From positions 62,001 through 126,000 of the forward strand of contig JAQWRV010000006.1 in NCBI GenBank assembly GCA_029243545.1: 64,000 nt of DNA, given 5' to 3'. The DNA comes from Rhodospirillaceae bacterium (GTDB lineage: Bacteria; Pseudomonadota; Alphaproteobacteria; Rhodospirillales; Rhodospirillaceae). The stretch's first letter is position 1, and each line of letters opens with the position of its first letter. Of this stretch, positions 1 to 8,622 are shown piece after piece. Position numbers and translations under genes: made by a program. The notes beneath the pieces were generated by a model. The model was not told where the DNA came from. It saw nothing but the letters and a program-made list of their open reading frames with translations, and ran no database searches.

Positions 1-207
1 CGTTTTGGCTTTGGCAAAGTGGAATGTACCTGTGCTGAACACAATGAACGATCCGTTCACATCATGCGCCACACTGTCGGACTGACCTATGAAGGTATTC
101 GAGTGACTGTAGGTGACGGACCGCGCAATCCTTGGCCGGTCCATGTGTTTTCACTAACTGAAAACGAATTTCGTACGAAGCAGAACCCGACAGACCGCGA
201 AGGTTAA
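1..207 (+). CDS. 3' end of an unidentified gene entering from the left edge
   Basis: The frame is open from base 1 to a TAA at 205-207, giving about 68 residues with no upstream boundary visible. The residues include a Cys-x-Cys pair and end in a polar tail. I do not recognise the family. The stop overlaps the stop of the convergent DUF1838 gene on the other strand, which is a normal tail-to-tail arrangement and mildly supports a real gene. It could also be a chance open frame, because only about 200 bases can be seen. Confidence 0.35.
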   Translation, partial: RFGFGKVECTCAEHNERSVHIMRHTVGLTYEGIRVTVGDGPRNPWPVHVFSLTENEFRTKQNPTDREG

Positions 208-1103
208 ATTCCAGGCTTCGTAAAGAAGTCTGGATAATCCTCGCCAATGCGGCGTTTCAGCCAGTTAGGAATATCTTCAATACTGTTGGTTTTTTCCGCC
301 AGGTAACGCATGAACAGGTGCCCTGGTACATCACCCATTTCCAGCCAGCCTGACCACGTCACATCTGCGGCAATGAAGGCAAAACTCTTAGCGCTCATCA
401 ATTCCGGATTCTGAACATCATTGGTATTAGCTGAAAAGGTAATCAGTTCTGTCAGCTTTAGGTCACCCGCGCGTGGGTTGCCCGATGGCAACGGTTCCGA
501 AGACCCAGGCCGGTACATCAGAATGTCGTTATTGAAAAAGATGCGCCCTTCGCCAAATAGCGGCGGTCCAACTGGGTTCACAAAAGCGGCCGGCGGCTCC
601 CATTCTATGTCAGGGTTAAACCCACCGGTCGGATTAATGCGCACCAGGGGCCCGGGCACGGGTGGTTGATGACGCACGGGAACAAGCTTCCCCGTGAATG
701 GATTGTCATAGAGATCATCGATGACTGCACCCGTTACGGCATTTTGAGTGTAGTTGCATTCCACATATTGCAGATCGATGGTGCGGTCGTCCCGGATTGT
801 CATGCGGTGTTGGCTGACACCTTCGCGGCGGAACATCAGTTGCGCCCCTTGTCCGTCAGGTACGCCATAGACGTGCGCGACATAATGGAACATGCCGATC
901 CCGCCATCGAGCCGGCCACGTATTTTAGCGTAAGCTGCTAGCCAGTCGTATGGATTGCTGAAGTCATAAGGGCCGGTGATGGGGCCGTCCTTGCGATCTT
1001 GGCCAAACGCAGGGCCAACTGCGCTAAGCCCTACGCTTGCGGTGGCAGCGGTTATAAACCGGCGGCGGGAGTGTCTTCGCAAGGTCTCTGGTAAGTGGGG
1101 CAT
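204..1103 (-). CDS. Tat-exported DUF1838 family protein (copy A)
   Basis: A 299-residue protein beginning with a twin-arginine signal (HSRRRFITAA, then a hydrophobic stretch ending in PAFG). The body matches the DUF1838 pattern shared with six other proteins here: an N-terminal YDxxNPYDxLxAYxKIRG-like block, a central NPxTGK segment, and the C-terminal signature WSGWLEMGDVPGH. It belongs to the MGD-type subgroup together with copy G at 62345-63175. The function of DUF1838 is unknown; export in a folded state is implied by the Tat motif. It stands alone, divergent from copy B (185 bases between start codons). No clear ribosome-binding site precedes the ATG, so the start is less certain than the family. 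Confidence 0.9.
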   Translation of the reverse strand: MPHLPETLRRHSRRRFITAATASVGLSAVGPAFGQDRKDGPITGPYDFSNPYDWLAAYAKIRGRLDGGIGMFHYVAHVYGVPDGQGAQLMFRREGVSQHRMTIRDDRTIDLQYVECNYTQNAVTGAVIDDLYDNPFTGKLVPVRHQPPVPGPLVRINPTGGFNPDIEWEPPAAFVNPVGPPLFGEGRIFFNNDILMYRPGSSEPLPSGNPRAGDLKLTELITFSANTNDVQNPELMSAKSFAFIAADVTWSGWLEMGDVPGHLFMRYLAEKTNSIEDIPNWLKRRIGEDYPDFFTKPGI

Positions 1104-1288
1104 AACAGGCGTCGGTCCTTATATGGTGCGGGTCGTTGGGGAATCTGACTTAATTAGCGGGTTTCTGTCCACCCTTTGAGCAATGAAAGGTTTGTACACT
1201 GGAGTATAGGATAGGCGCGCGGGTAGGGTCCCTGCCTAACAACACTCAACCTTATTTGTTGCATCCAACCTCATACAGGGAGAAATCC

Positions 1289-2302
1289 ATGACCTTTAAA
1301 GGAACGGGAGTCCCGCTCGTTAATCGCCGGCAGGCACTTCATTTTGCATCAGGTATAGGTCTCGCCACTGCTGCGTCCTCCATCATCACAACGCCGGCGG
1401 ACGCTGTTGGCGGATTGGGCAACGATGCCCGTATCAACGGACCCTACGTCGACCTGCGTACCAAGGAGGGCAATATGGAAGCCATGGGACGCATTTACGG
1501 TAATACCGATGCGGGTGTGCCTAAGTTCGGCTGGTATGACGGCTATGTTATGGGTGTGGCCCCCGGGGGGCCGGTCAAGAATATCTGCGGCTTTAAAGGT
1601 ATGAGTTCCTCTAAACTCATTCCCAATGAAGGCAAGCCGGGCTGGCGCAAAGTGCTCCGTGAGGTTGGGTTCTATTACGACCTCAAGACCGGTGAGATCA
1701 TGGAAGAGATGGAAAACCCCTATACGGGAGAAAACATCCGCGTCGTCCACGTGGCCAACGATCCGTTTAACCAGTCTATCGAACCCTACTATCCACCACC
1801 GCCCAGCTACGGTGGACTGAACGAGCAGAAAGAGACGCCGTCAAAGGTGCCCATCATTATTCCCTGGAATGTTTCCGGCGACGGGCGGTTGCTAATGGAA
1901 CGGCACATTCACTTGTTTTATCCAGCGGCTTTAGAGCCCGATAAATGGGTGCGCGAAAGTTCCGGCCCAATGAACCGGGTATCAGAAATGTTTTTCTTCA
2001 ACATGTCTTTGGAAGATGTGCAAAACCCGGAAATGACATCGACGGAATATTCAGGCACGTGGGGTCGTATTACACCGTGGCTGCCATGGATGCTGATGGG
2101 GCAAGCCCCCGGCAACGTGGTTTACCAATGTTTCATGGGTGGGTATGACGCACTGGAGGGTATCCCCAAGGACATCCTGGATTACACCGCGAAGAACTTT
2201 GAGAAATATCTCACACCGCCGGAAAGTGACTACGGCCCGTCTTTGTCGAGCCTTGAAATCTATGCCCGCGAGCAAGAGCCGGTGGAGCCGGGCGGCGTGT
2301 AG
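1289..2302 (+). CDS. Tat-exported DUF1838 family protein (copy B)
   Basis: A 337-residue protein. I place the start at the ATG at 1289, which has AGGGAGA eight bases upstream, rather than the in-frame TTG at 1256. A Tat-like signal (VNRRQALHFASG followed by a hydrophobic run ending ADAVGG) precedes a body very similar to copy C at 8623: shared blocks include DGYVMGVAPGG, MENPYTGE, VANDPFN, MERHI, PWLPWMLMGQAPG and the C-terminal SLSSLEIYAREQ. Copies B and C look like a recent paralogous pair, and copy F is next closest. No catalytic residues are known for the family. It is monocistronic and ends at a strong terminator. Confidence 0.93.
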   Translation: MTFKGTGVPLVNRRQALHFASGIGLATAASSIITTPADAVGGLGNDARINGPYVDLRTKEGNMEAMGRIYGNTDAGVPKFGWYDGYVMGVAPGGPVKNICGFKGMSSSKLIPNEGKPGWRKVLREVGFYYDLKTGEIMEEMENPYTGENIRVVHVANDPFNQSIEPYYPPPPSYGGLNEQKETPSKVPIIIPWNVSGDGRLLMERHIHLFYPAALEPDKWVRESSGPMNRVSEMFFFNMSLEDVQNPEMTSTEYSGTWGRITPWLPWMLMGQAPGNVVYQCFMGGYDALEGIPKDILDYTAKNFEKYLTPPESDYGPSLSSLEIYAREQEPVEPGGV

Positions 2303-2325
2303 GTCGAATACGCATACTAATATTA

Positions 2326-2362
2326 GGGGCGCTCTTCCGGACAAGGAAGAGCCCCCTTTTTT
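2326..2362 (+). terminator. Strong rho-independent terminator after DUF1838 copy B
   Basis: A 12-13 bp stem is formed by GGGG-C-GCTCTTCC and GGAAGAGC-CCCC with a GGACAA loop, followed immediately by six T residues. It lies 24 bases after the stop at 2302. Confidence 0.88.
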
Positions 2363-2494
2363 GTGGTAACTCCACCGTCATTTTCCTCTGAAAACAGCCC
2401 TACTTATACCTTTGTATAGGGTCCTCATTTGAATATCCTTGTTTTGCATAGAATGCCGTTCATGTATTGAGTTGGGGGTTCTTATGCGGCGGTG

Positions 2495-2932
2495 TTAAGC
2501 TTGGTCCGGCTTCTCATCCAATGGGAAGTCCACATGAATGTGGTTGTCGTCCGGATCGCGGAAATTCACTTGAACCAAGCCTACGTCGGGCATGTCTACC
2601 ATGTCGTATGAACAGTTCTCGGCTTTAAGACGGTGCAAAAATATTGGCATACCGGTTGCCGTAAATGCGAAATGTTCAATCTGCAGATTGCCATGATTAG
2701 GCTCTGTGGGACCTACCTCGATAAAATGAACCCAGGCGGCGCGGTAATCAGCTTTCACAGCATCAAGGCTGTCGCCCATTTTCTCTTCAGTATAAAGCCA
2801 CGCTCCGCCGGCCCCGCCGAAATGGGGCCGCGGTCCCGGCTTCATATCCATCACCCGTGCGTAAAAAGCCAGCATAGTCTCGACGTTGGCAGTGCGGACG
2901 TTGATGTGATCAAGGGTGAGGTTCAATCCCAT
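2495..2932 (-). CDS. VOC (glyoxalase/dioxygenase) superfamily protein
   Basis: About 145 residues from the internal ATG at 2932; the longer frame to 3025 would overlap the upstream hydrolase and has no family similarity. The start LTLDHINVRT and the metal-ligand positions typical of the VOC fold (His of LDHINV, Glu-His of IEHFAF, the FRDPDDNHIH segment near the end) mark two beta-alpha-beta-beta-beta units. VOC proteins bind a divalent metal and act as lyases, dioxygenases, isomerases or resistance proteins; the substrate here is unknown. The ATG lies 11 bases downstream of the hydrolase stop, so the two genes are probably one operon. Confidence 0.87.
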   Translation of the reverse strand: MGLNLTLDHINVRTANVETMLAFYARVMDMKPGPRPHFGGAGGAWLYTEEKMGDSLDAVKADYRAAWVHFIEVGPTEPNHGNLQIEHFAFTATGMPIFLHRLKAENCSYDMVDMPDVGLVQVNFRDPDDNHIHVDFPLDEKPDQA

Positions 2933-2942
2933 AGGGTGCGAT

Positions 2943-3836
2943 TCAAAGCGCTTCCGGCGCCACTTGGAACATCCGCCGGTCACTGCCTTTTTGCGATCTA
3001 ACCCGACCGGCTGTCGGCCCGGCAAAGTGGGCTGGCAACAGGGTCACATCACGGTCGGTGAGACTTTCGACCAGTGCGGCTCGTGTCGCGTTAGACTTAG
3101 CTTTGTCCTCACAGAAGGTTGTTGTCCATTCCGGGTGGGCAATACCGACGGCGTTATGTAGGCAGTCGCCTGTTAAAATACCTTCGCGGCCACCGGAATT
3201 GATTTCCAGGCAATAGTGCCCCGGTGTGTGGCCGTGGGTCGGTAAAATAGTCAGGGCATCGTCAAGCGCGAAGTCGGTCTCCACGATTTCCACCTGGCCG
3301 GCTTCGATCACCGGCAGCACGCTTTCTTGATACGCGGGCGCAATGTAGGAGGTCTCCGTATTCTTTGCCCGCTCCATGGCGGTGTCTAGATCGTTCTTCG
3401 AGAACACGTACTTAGCGCGCGGAAACGTAGGTACCCATCGGCCGTCTTTCAACTGTGTGTTCCACCCCACATGATCTGCGTGCAGGTGCGTGCACATGAC
3501 GTAGTCCACTTGCTCCGGCGTTACACCCGCCTTCTTCAGGTTGTCGAGGAAAGGGCCTTCACGCTTGTTCCATTTATCGAGCATGCCGCCGAACGTTTTG
3601 TGATTACCGATGCAGGTATCGACCAGGATCGTGTGAAACGGCGTACGGATAATGTAGCTATGAAAACTAAGGATGATCGCCGGTATTTCAAAATTGTAGA
3701 AATGCGGCTCTAGCCAAGATTTATAATTTTCTGCCGGGCTGAGGTCATCAATCGGGTACGCCCGCTCTGCTGGGAACGGGTCAATCATGTCAATGACTTT
3801 CTCTACGGATACATCACCGAAGAATTGCGGTTTCAT
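2943..3836 (-). CDS. Metallo-beta-lactamase-fold hydrolase
   Basis: 297 residues with the zinc-binding motif THLHADHVGW (His117, His119, Asp121, His122), an ILPTHGHTPGH block supplying the third His, and LTGDCLHN supplying the bridging Asp. The arrangement resembles the N-acyl-homoserine-lactonase/arylsulfatase-like branch, cytosolic and without a signal peptide. The family hydrolyses lactones, thioesters, phosphate or sulfate esters; the substrate cannot be told. AAAGGG lies upstream of the ATG. The downstream VOC protein is co-oriented at 11 bases, suggesting a two-step degradation or detoxification unit. Confidence 0.93.
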   Translation of the reverse strand: MKPQFFGDVSVEKVIDMIDPFPAERAYPIDDLSPAENYKSWLEPHFYNFEIPAIILSFHSYIIRTPFHTILVDTCIGNHKTFGGMLDKWNKREGPFLDNLKKAGVTPEQVDYVMCTHLHADHVGWNTQLKDGRWVPTFPRAKYVFSKNDLDTAMERAKNTETSYIAPAYQESVLPVIEAGQVEIVETDFALDDALTILPTHGHTPGHYCLEINSGGREGILTGDCLHNAVGIAHPEWTTTFCEDKAKSNATRAALVESLTDRDVTLLPAHFAGPTAGRVRSQKGSDRRMFQVAPEAL

Positions 3837-3947
3837 GGCTTTGCCCTTTTCTCAGGTATTGCTCAAGAGTGGAAGCAAGGAGTATCAGCAATATTGATTG
3901 TCGGTGCTATAGCCAAAGCTATGGAAAACAGTCAATTGAGGAAAAGA

Positions 3948-4343
3948 ATGATACTCGGTAAACGTCGCCATTTTGGATTCGATAATGGCAAGGCAAGGCT
4001 GGACCTGGATGCTCTCTTCGTGCTCCTCGCTGTGTCGTGCTGGTCCCAAGGGATTCCGCGAGAAACTGTCGATCGGTCAATCTCTGGTTCTGGTTGCTTC
4101 GGGTTATATCAAAGTGGTCAGCAAGTTGGCTTTGGACGCGTTATCACAGACGGTGCGACCTTCGCTTATCTTTGTGATGTAATTGTAATGCCCAATTTTC
4201 GAGGACGCCCTATAGGCAAATGACTGATAAAAGTGATTATGGAGCGCCCAAACTATAAAACGTTCCGCCGCTGGGTTCCGGCAACCCGCGATGCTCACTA
4301 GATGTGCCGGCTCTTTGGATTCGACGCTATTGAGGATAGGTAA
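3948..4343 (+). pseudogene. GNAT N-acetyltransferase pseudogene with two in-frame stops
   Basis: A single frame reads as a short GNAT acetyltransferase: FGFDNGKARLDLDALF, then QQVGFGRVITDGATFAYLCD and VIVMPNFRGRPIGK, which is the acetyl-CoA-binding RGxxxGK region. A TGA at 4221-4223 then interrupts the frame where relatives usually have Trp, after which homology resumes (IMERPNYKTFRRW, ATRDAH). A second stop (TAG) follows ATRDAH, and FGFDAIE completes the C terminus before a TAA at 4341. No shift of frame is needed, so decay is by point mutation. The remainder of the 3837-4378 gap shows no gene. Confidence 0.77.
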
Positions 4344-4378
4344 AAACTTATGGCAATTCGCAGGTCCAACAGCGAGAT

Positions 4379-5893
4379 TTACGGAGCGTCGTCAACATCA
4401 ACCAAGTGATAGTTCAGCACATCAAGCCAGGGTTCCCACTTTGTGACGCGCTTGTGTAACCCGTCAAGTCCTAGCACAGGGAAGAGAAACAGCGACGATG
4501 CATCGTCGCGATAGTGGCGCACCACTTGGCGGGTCAGAGCGGTTCGGCGGTCTAAATCCATCGTTATTCGCGCTTCGTCGATGACGAGCTGGATGGATTC
4601 ATCGCAATACCACGGTCCGGCGCCTGTGCATGCATGATTCAAAGGGCTTAGAAACGGCCTCAGGGCGTCACCGGTGGTGTCAAAAAAATCCGTGGGCATG
4701 GCCTCGCCGCCCAGTTCTCCAAACAACGTGGCTCGCAAAATCGTCGGATACGTGACCACGTTGATTTCCATGGTGATGCCAACATCTGAAAGATCGGATT
4801 GGATCTGCTGCAAAATAGCAGCGTCGTTGGGCATGAAGTTAGACACGGTTTCTAGCGTAAAGCTAAAGCCATCAGCGCGGCCGGCTTCTAACATCAGTTG
4901 GCGCGCTTTGTCCGGATCATATGGATAGGGTTCCAAGTCCGGATCATAGCCGTCGGTTAACGGAAGGGCCGGTTGACTGACCGGTTGTACAAGGCCCGCG
5001 AGCAAAACATCGGTGAGAATGTCCTTGTTGACCGCGTAATTTAAAGCTTGGCGAATACGTACGTCGGCAAATGGTGACGCTGGGTCTTCTGCCTGCAGCG
5101 CAAAAACATACACTCGATGCGGCGTGCGAGTGGTAACACGATGGCCAGCCGCCTCGAGTTGTCCAATCTGGTCCGTACTGATCGCCAAGGCTACGTCTAC
5201 CTGGGCGGTTTCCAGGGCTTGGATGCGGGCGGTTGAGTCCGGGACGATAAATATCTCCAACCTGTCGACTCTTGGAGGCGTCCACGCATAGGGATTAGCT
5301 CGTGCTGTGATTTTGTCCGGACCCCAGCGCTCAACCACAAACGGGCCGGTGCCGACAGGTTTATCTACCAGTCCCTGAAAGCCACCCTCGCGCAAGTAGG
5401 AGGGTGGGGCAAACTTGATTGCTGCGAGATAAGCCGGCGCCATCGCGTTGGGTTCGCGGGTATGAATGGAGATAGTTAAATCGTCAATCACGTCCACTTT
5501 TGGGTAATTGAGCGTATCGCGGTGACGCATGTAGCTGCGGGCATCGTCGCTGCGCAGCCGGTCAAAAGTGTATTTCACCGCCTCGGCGTTGAACGGCTCA
5601 CCATTGGCGAAGCGCACATTAGGGCGCAGGCTGAAATGCCATTCCGTATCAGACACGGCTGTCCAGCCCGTGGCCAGCCATGGCTCGACTGTGCCGTCAT
5701 TGCTGATGCGCGTGAGGGAGTCGTAAAAAGCTGCCCAGATAAAATTGGCGGTCACACCACCGCCTGCGATGGCGTTGCCTTTGAGTTGAGGGCTGGCCGT
5801 AGCGGCAAGGCGAAAGGTCTTGTCTGCTAATAAGGCCTGACCTGATGCAAGCAGACCAAACATACTGAGTACTAGGGTGAAAATAAATCTCAT
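4379..5893 (-). CDS. ABC transporter substrate-binding protein, family 5 (peptide/nickel type)
   Basis: 504 residues with an N-terminal Sec signal (MRFIFTLVLSMFGLLASGQA) and the typical family-5 layout: NFIWAAFYDSLTRI, then WLATGW and a WHFSLRPNVRFANGEPF block, and later IRQALNYAVNKDIL. Family 5 periplasmic binding proteins carry oligopeptides, nickel or glycosides to an inner-membrane ABC permease. No permease or ATPase gene adjoins it, so it is an orphan in this window. GGAGTA lies upstream of the ATG. Its neighbours on both sides are pseudogenes, so partners may have been lost. Confidence 0.93.
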   Translation of the reverse strand: MRFIFTLVLSMFGLLASGQALLADKTFRLAATASPQLKGNAIAGGGVTANFIWAAFYDSLTRISNDGTVEPWLATGWTAVSDTEWHFSLRPNVRFANGEPFNAEAVKYTFDRLRSDDARSYMRHRDTLNYPKVDVIDDLTISIHTREPNAMAPAYLAAIKFAPPSYLREGGFQGLVDKPVGTGPFVVERWGPDKITARANPYAWTPPRVDRLEIFIVPDSTARIQALETAQVDVALAISTDQIGQLEAAGHRVTTRTPHRVYVFALQAEDPASPFADVRIRQALNYAVNKDILTDVLLAGLVQPVSQPALPLTDGYDPDLEPYPYDPDKARQLMLEAGRADGFSFTLETVSNFMPNDAAILQQIQSDLSDVGITMEINVVTYPTILRATLFGELGGEAMPTDFFDTTGDALRPFLSPLNHACTGAGPWYCDESIQLVIDEARITMDLDRRTALTRQVVRHYRDDASSLFLFPVLGLDGLHKRVTKWEPWLDVLNYHLVDVDDAP

Positions 5894-6332
5894 AAACGGA
5901 TGCTACTCCGATTTATCGGCAGAGGAGAGTCGGGATTGTTCAATCCTCAAGATCAACCAGATCACCCATGGGGTCGTCATTCCGCGGTTCCCATTGATGC
6001 ACCCGTTTAGATATGCCGTCGAGACCGACGACGGGGCACAAGAAAAGAGATCCCGCCGTTTCCCGGTAACCTTATGGCTTGTTTCGGTAATCGTGTCCGC
6101 TCCTCCATATCGGGTGACACGACGGATCTTTCCATCACAACCTGTATTTTTCGGCGCAAAACCAAGGGCCTATGCCCGTGCAGCTATGGTTGGAGCCACG
6201 CATCATCGGTCGCAGGGCGTTGCCGTACTAGTCATTGAAATGCATCATCAAAGAATCGTGATCGAACTCACCCTGGAAAACAGCACCCAGCAATTTGCCA
6301 TACGTCACAATTGTTGTTTTTATCTCGACGCC

Positions 6333-6521
6333 GACAGCACGGAGGTCAGAAGCGACTTGCTACAACATGGCGCTGGCTGGGGGTTGGCTGGTTTCTGTCC
6401 TGGTCCGGCGCTCACCGCTGTTGTCATCGGTGTTGAACCGGTCGTGATGTTATTACTCGCCATGGTGGTCGGTATGTTCTTAGCTGACCAACTCTTTGCA
6501 CCTAAAAAGTCCAAGCACTAG
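6333..6521 (+). pseudogene. C-terminal remnant of a DUF6691 / YeeE-YedE family membrane protein
   Basis: The last 62 codons of an open frame contain GAGWGLAGFCPGPALTAV, the conserved core of DUF6691/YeeE-YedE (thiosulfate- or sulfur-transport-like) proteins, followed by a hydrophobic helix MLLLAMVVGMFLADQLF and a Lys-rich tail. These proteins are normally about 130-150 residues with several helices; the N-terminal half is not recognisable upstream although the frame stays open to 5877. I therefore read it as a 5'-truncated remnant. The 5894-6332 stretch holds nothing else I can identify. Confidence 0.45.
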
Positions 6522-6530
6522 CAACATAAA

Positions 6531-6594
6531 AGAAACCCCGCCCCCGATTGCTCGAGAGCGGGGCGCATTTGCGACACACCTTTTGGGGTGTGGT
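6531..6594 (-). terminator. Hairpin pair between convergent genes
   Basis: Two inverted repeats lie after the methyltransferase stop at 6603: ACACACC/GGTGTG around a TTTTG loop, and CCCCGC (6536-6541) pairing with GCGGGG (6558-6563). On the minus strand the second stem is followed by GTTTCTTTTA, a T-rich run, so it can terminate the minus-strand operon. Confidence 0.65.
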
Positions 6595-6602
6595 TTAGTT
6601 CA

Positions 6603-7811
6603 TCACGCTTTAGTGGCGAGGTACCTCGGTGCCAGGCGGTTGCCTTTGTTGTCAGCAACCTTAAAGCCGGCCTTGCGCATTTCACCAGGGAAATCCACCT
6701 GCTGCCATTCCAAGTACCAGTCTTCATGGTTCCAGCGGTAATTGTACCAGCGGGTAAATTTATTATGCGCTGTCTCTATAGGGTCGTTCTGGTCCACGGC
6801 TGAAAACACGCCGCCCGGCCGCAGGACGCGGGCCATTTCATGAATGATGTCTCTAGACGCCTGTTCCGTCACTTCGTGGAACAGCAGGTTGGACGTCACA
6901 ATATCGAAATGATTGTCGGGGAACTTAGTGTCTTCAGCTAAGCGTTGAGCAAAGTTGACCTCAACGCCGAGATCCAGGGCCTTCATGTGAGCGTAGCGCA
7001 CCATGGGCGCGCCAATGTCCACACCCCATACTTCCGCTTTAGGGTGTTTACGTTTCATGGACGTAGCGAATTGGCCGATGGAGGTGCCGATGTCGAGAAT
7101 GCGTTTTACTTTACCATCCTCGGGCTCCATGGCGTTACGTGCCATCGTCATGTGGATCCGGTCCTGGAAGTTGACATCCACATAGGCGCCGAGATCGGTG
7201 CCGGCATGATACATGTGCCCAGCAAACTCATCGCCCACATAGCCGCCCGGCATGGAATGAATTTCATGGGCGGTATATTCGGGAATGTGCATGTCCAGAT
7301 TCAATTCCAGACGGTCGGAATACATGGCATCGGCCCGCTCCATTTCTTCCAGGAACGGATCAGCCATTTTGTAATACTCCTGTTGGAGCATCTGGTATTT
7401 AAGCTTCTGGTGGGTGTGGCGCATACGACCGGTCATGGCGATGACCGAGTCTCCCTCCAGAAGGCTAACCGCCTCTTCCCAAGACATTTCGGGGTCGTCT
7501 TCGATACCTTTGGCGTTTAAGATTTCTACAGCGCGAGCAGCGGCTTTCTTTTCCAGTTCATATAGCCGCCACGCGTACACACCCGCGTAAAAGTCGCCTT
7601 TGGTTTCCATCGCCATATTAGGGAAACGCACGTAATTGCGGATGCGTCCACGCATGTCCATGGTACGCGGTGTGTCCTTGGCTGCGTATTCCAAAAGGTC
7701 GTCCATGTCCTTAGCGTGGGCTTGATTGTCCAGAAAGGCGGTGGATGCGGCCGCGGCGGCGGTGGTAAACAGGCCGCGGCGGTTCATCATCGGAAACAAT
7801 CTATCAGTCAT
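6603..7811 (-). CDS. Tat-signal class I SAM-dependent methyltransferase (family M1, copy 1)
   Basis: 402 residues. A twin-arginine signal (NRRGLFTTAAAAAS then a cleavage-like QAHA) is followed by an all-alpha region (about 40-170), a shared block MHIPEYTAHEIHSMPGGYVG (about 174-193), and a Rossmann methyltransferase core: motif I ILDIGTSIG (238-246), motif II VDIGAP (264-269), then ARVLRPGG. The closest paralogue is at 24116-25321; two Tat-less paralogues are at 38615 and 43700. The function is unknown, and a Tat leader on a SAM enzyme is odd because SAM is cytoplasmic. AAGGAGA precedes the ATG. It follows a small gene by 11 bases, forming an operon. Confidence 0.92.
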   Translation of the reverse strand: MTDRLFPMMNRRGLFTTAAAAASTAFLDNQAHAKDMDDLLEYAAKDTPRTMDMRGRIRNYVRFPNMAMETKGDFYAGVYAWRLYELEKKAAARAVEILNAKGIEDDPEMSWEEAVSLLEGDSVIAMTGRMRHTHQKLKYQMLQQEYYKMADPFLEEMERADAMYSDRLELNLDMHIPEYTAHEIHSMPGGYVGDEFAGHMYHAGTDLGAYVDVNFQDRIHMTMARNAMEPEDGKVKRILDIGTSIGQFATSMKRKHPKAEVWGVDIGAPMVRYAHMKALDLGVEVNFAQRLAEDTKFPDNHFDIVTSNLLFHEVTEQASRDIIHEMARVLRPGGVFSAVDQNDPIETAHNKFTRWYNYRWNHEDWYLEWQQVDFPGEMRKAGFKVADNKGNRLAPRYLATKA

Positions 7812-7822
7812 AGGTGCTCTCC

Positions 7823-8227
7823 TTATCTTTGAGCCACGGGGCCTTTATTCTTTTCAGATTCGTCCAGATCGAGGGACGGTGGGTGGAACGACGACGCGTA
7901 GGCGATGTCGCCCGATTCCTTGAATGGATCGTAGATCTCGGCGACGAACGTATCACGTTGATCTGAGATTTTTCTCTGCTCTTCTTCCGTCGGAATATAA
8001 TTCTCGATCATTTCTCGGGTGACCGAGCCATGTTTCTCCAACAGGAGTTCCGTGGTGTCGGCACGGCGTTGCAGAGTCCACACGTTGGCGGCGAGTGCCG
8101 TCATAGAAGTGAAAATGCTGTCAATTATCGGATCTTTCAAAAAATAAGCGCTGTCGTAGTCCGCTGCCACGAACTCCGCCGCTACCTTCTTCCGGCTGGT
8201 CTCTAGGGTAGATTTCACCTTCGCCAT
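7823..8227 (-). CDS. Uncharacterised 134-residue protein co-transcribed with a Tat methyltransferase
   Basis: The ATG is preceded by AAAGGAGG, a near-perfect ribosome-binding site. The product is soluble, charged and predicted mostly helical, with no signal peptide, no cysteine cluster and no domain I recognise. It ends 11 bases before the methyltransferase start, so the two are almost certainly one transcript, and it may be a partner or chaperone for that exported enzyme. That role is inference from position only. Confidence 0.8.
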   Translation of the reverse strand: MAKVKSTLETSRKKVAAEFVAADYDSAYFLKDPIIDSIFTSMTALAANVWTLQRRADTTELLLEKHGSVTREMIENYIPTEEEQRKISDQRDTFVAEIYDPFKESGDIAYASSFHPPSLDLDESEKNKGPVAQR

Positions 8228-8493
8228 AACGCGGCCTCCTTTGTGGGATGCGCAAACTGGGGGAACATTGGAAACGCGAGAATAGATTATAGTCCCGCTC
8301 TTCAGGGGGTAGAGTCAATCAGTCTTGTAAGGTGTTAACTGGAGCCGAGTGGTCTTCTGCTTCAGACCCTGGAATATATCCAAAAAGCCAGGGTTTACCC
8401 CTGCCACCTAATGGTGAATTGACAAGGGGTCACTAGGCGCAAAACGGCACCGCCGTGCTAGCGTCCTTTCAAATCAACTGGGGAGTGCGCGCA

Positions 8494-8607
8494 ATGACAG
8501 ATCAGGCTTTATCTGAGAACAATATGGAAATCCGCACCGGGCTTCTGATCTACTACTATGACAGCCTGGGTGGTCCGGAAACGGCACTACGTCGCGAGTG
8601 CAAATAA
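8494..8607 (+). CDS. Possible 37-residue leader peptide gene upstream of DUF1838 copy C
   Basis: An ATG at 8494 with GGGGAG upstream opens a 37-codon frame (MTDQALSENN ... LRRECK) ending at TAA 8605-8607, only 15 bases before the ATG of the DUF1838 gene. The tight spacing and good ribosome-binding site suggest a translated leader or a very small protein. The rest of the 8228-8493 stretch contains a TTGACA hexamer near 8416 and a small CAGGG-TTTAC-CCTG hairpin near 8389 but no gene. It might equally be a remnant. Confidence 0.4.
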   Translation: MTDQALSENNMEIRTGLLIYYYDSLGGPETALRRECK

Positions 8608-8622
8608 GAAAAGGAATTAACC

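Noticed and set aside
3825-3947. Upstream extension of the GNAT frame to 3825
   Set aside because: The first 40 codons overlap the promoter side of the hydrolase gene, have no similarity to the family and no ribosome-binding site.
5877-6332. Long frame leading into the DUF6691 remnant
   Set aside because: Open but without recognisable family sequence; it starts inside the binding-protein gene on the other strand.
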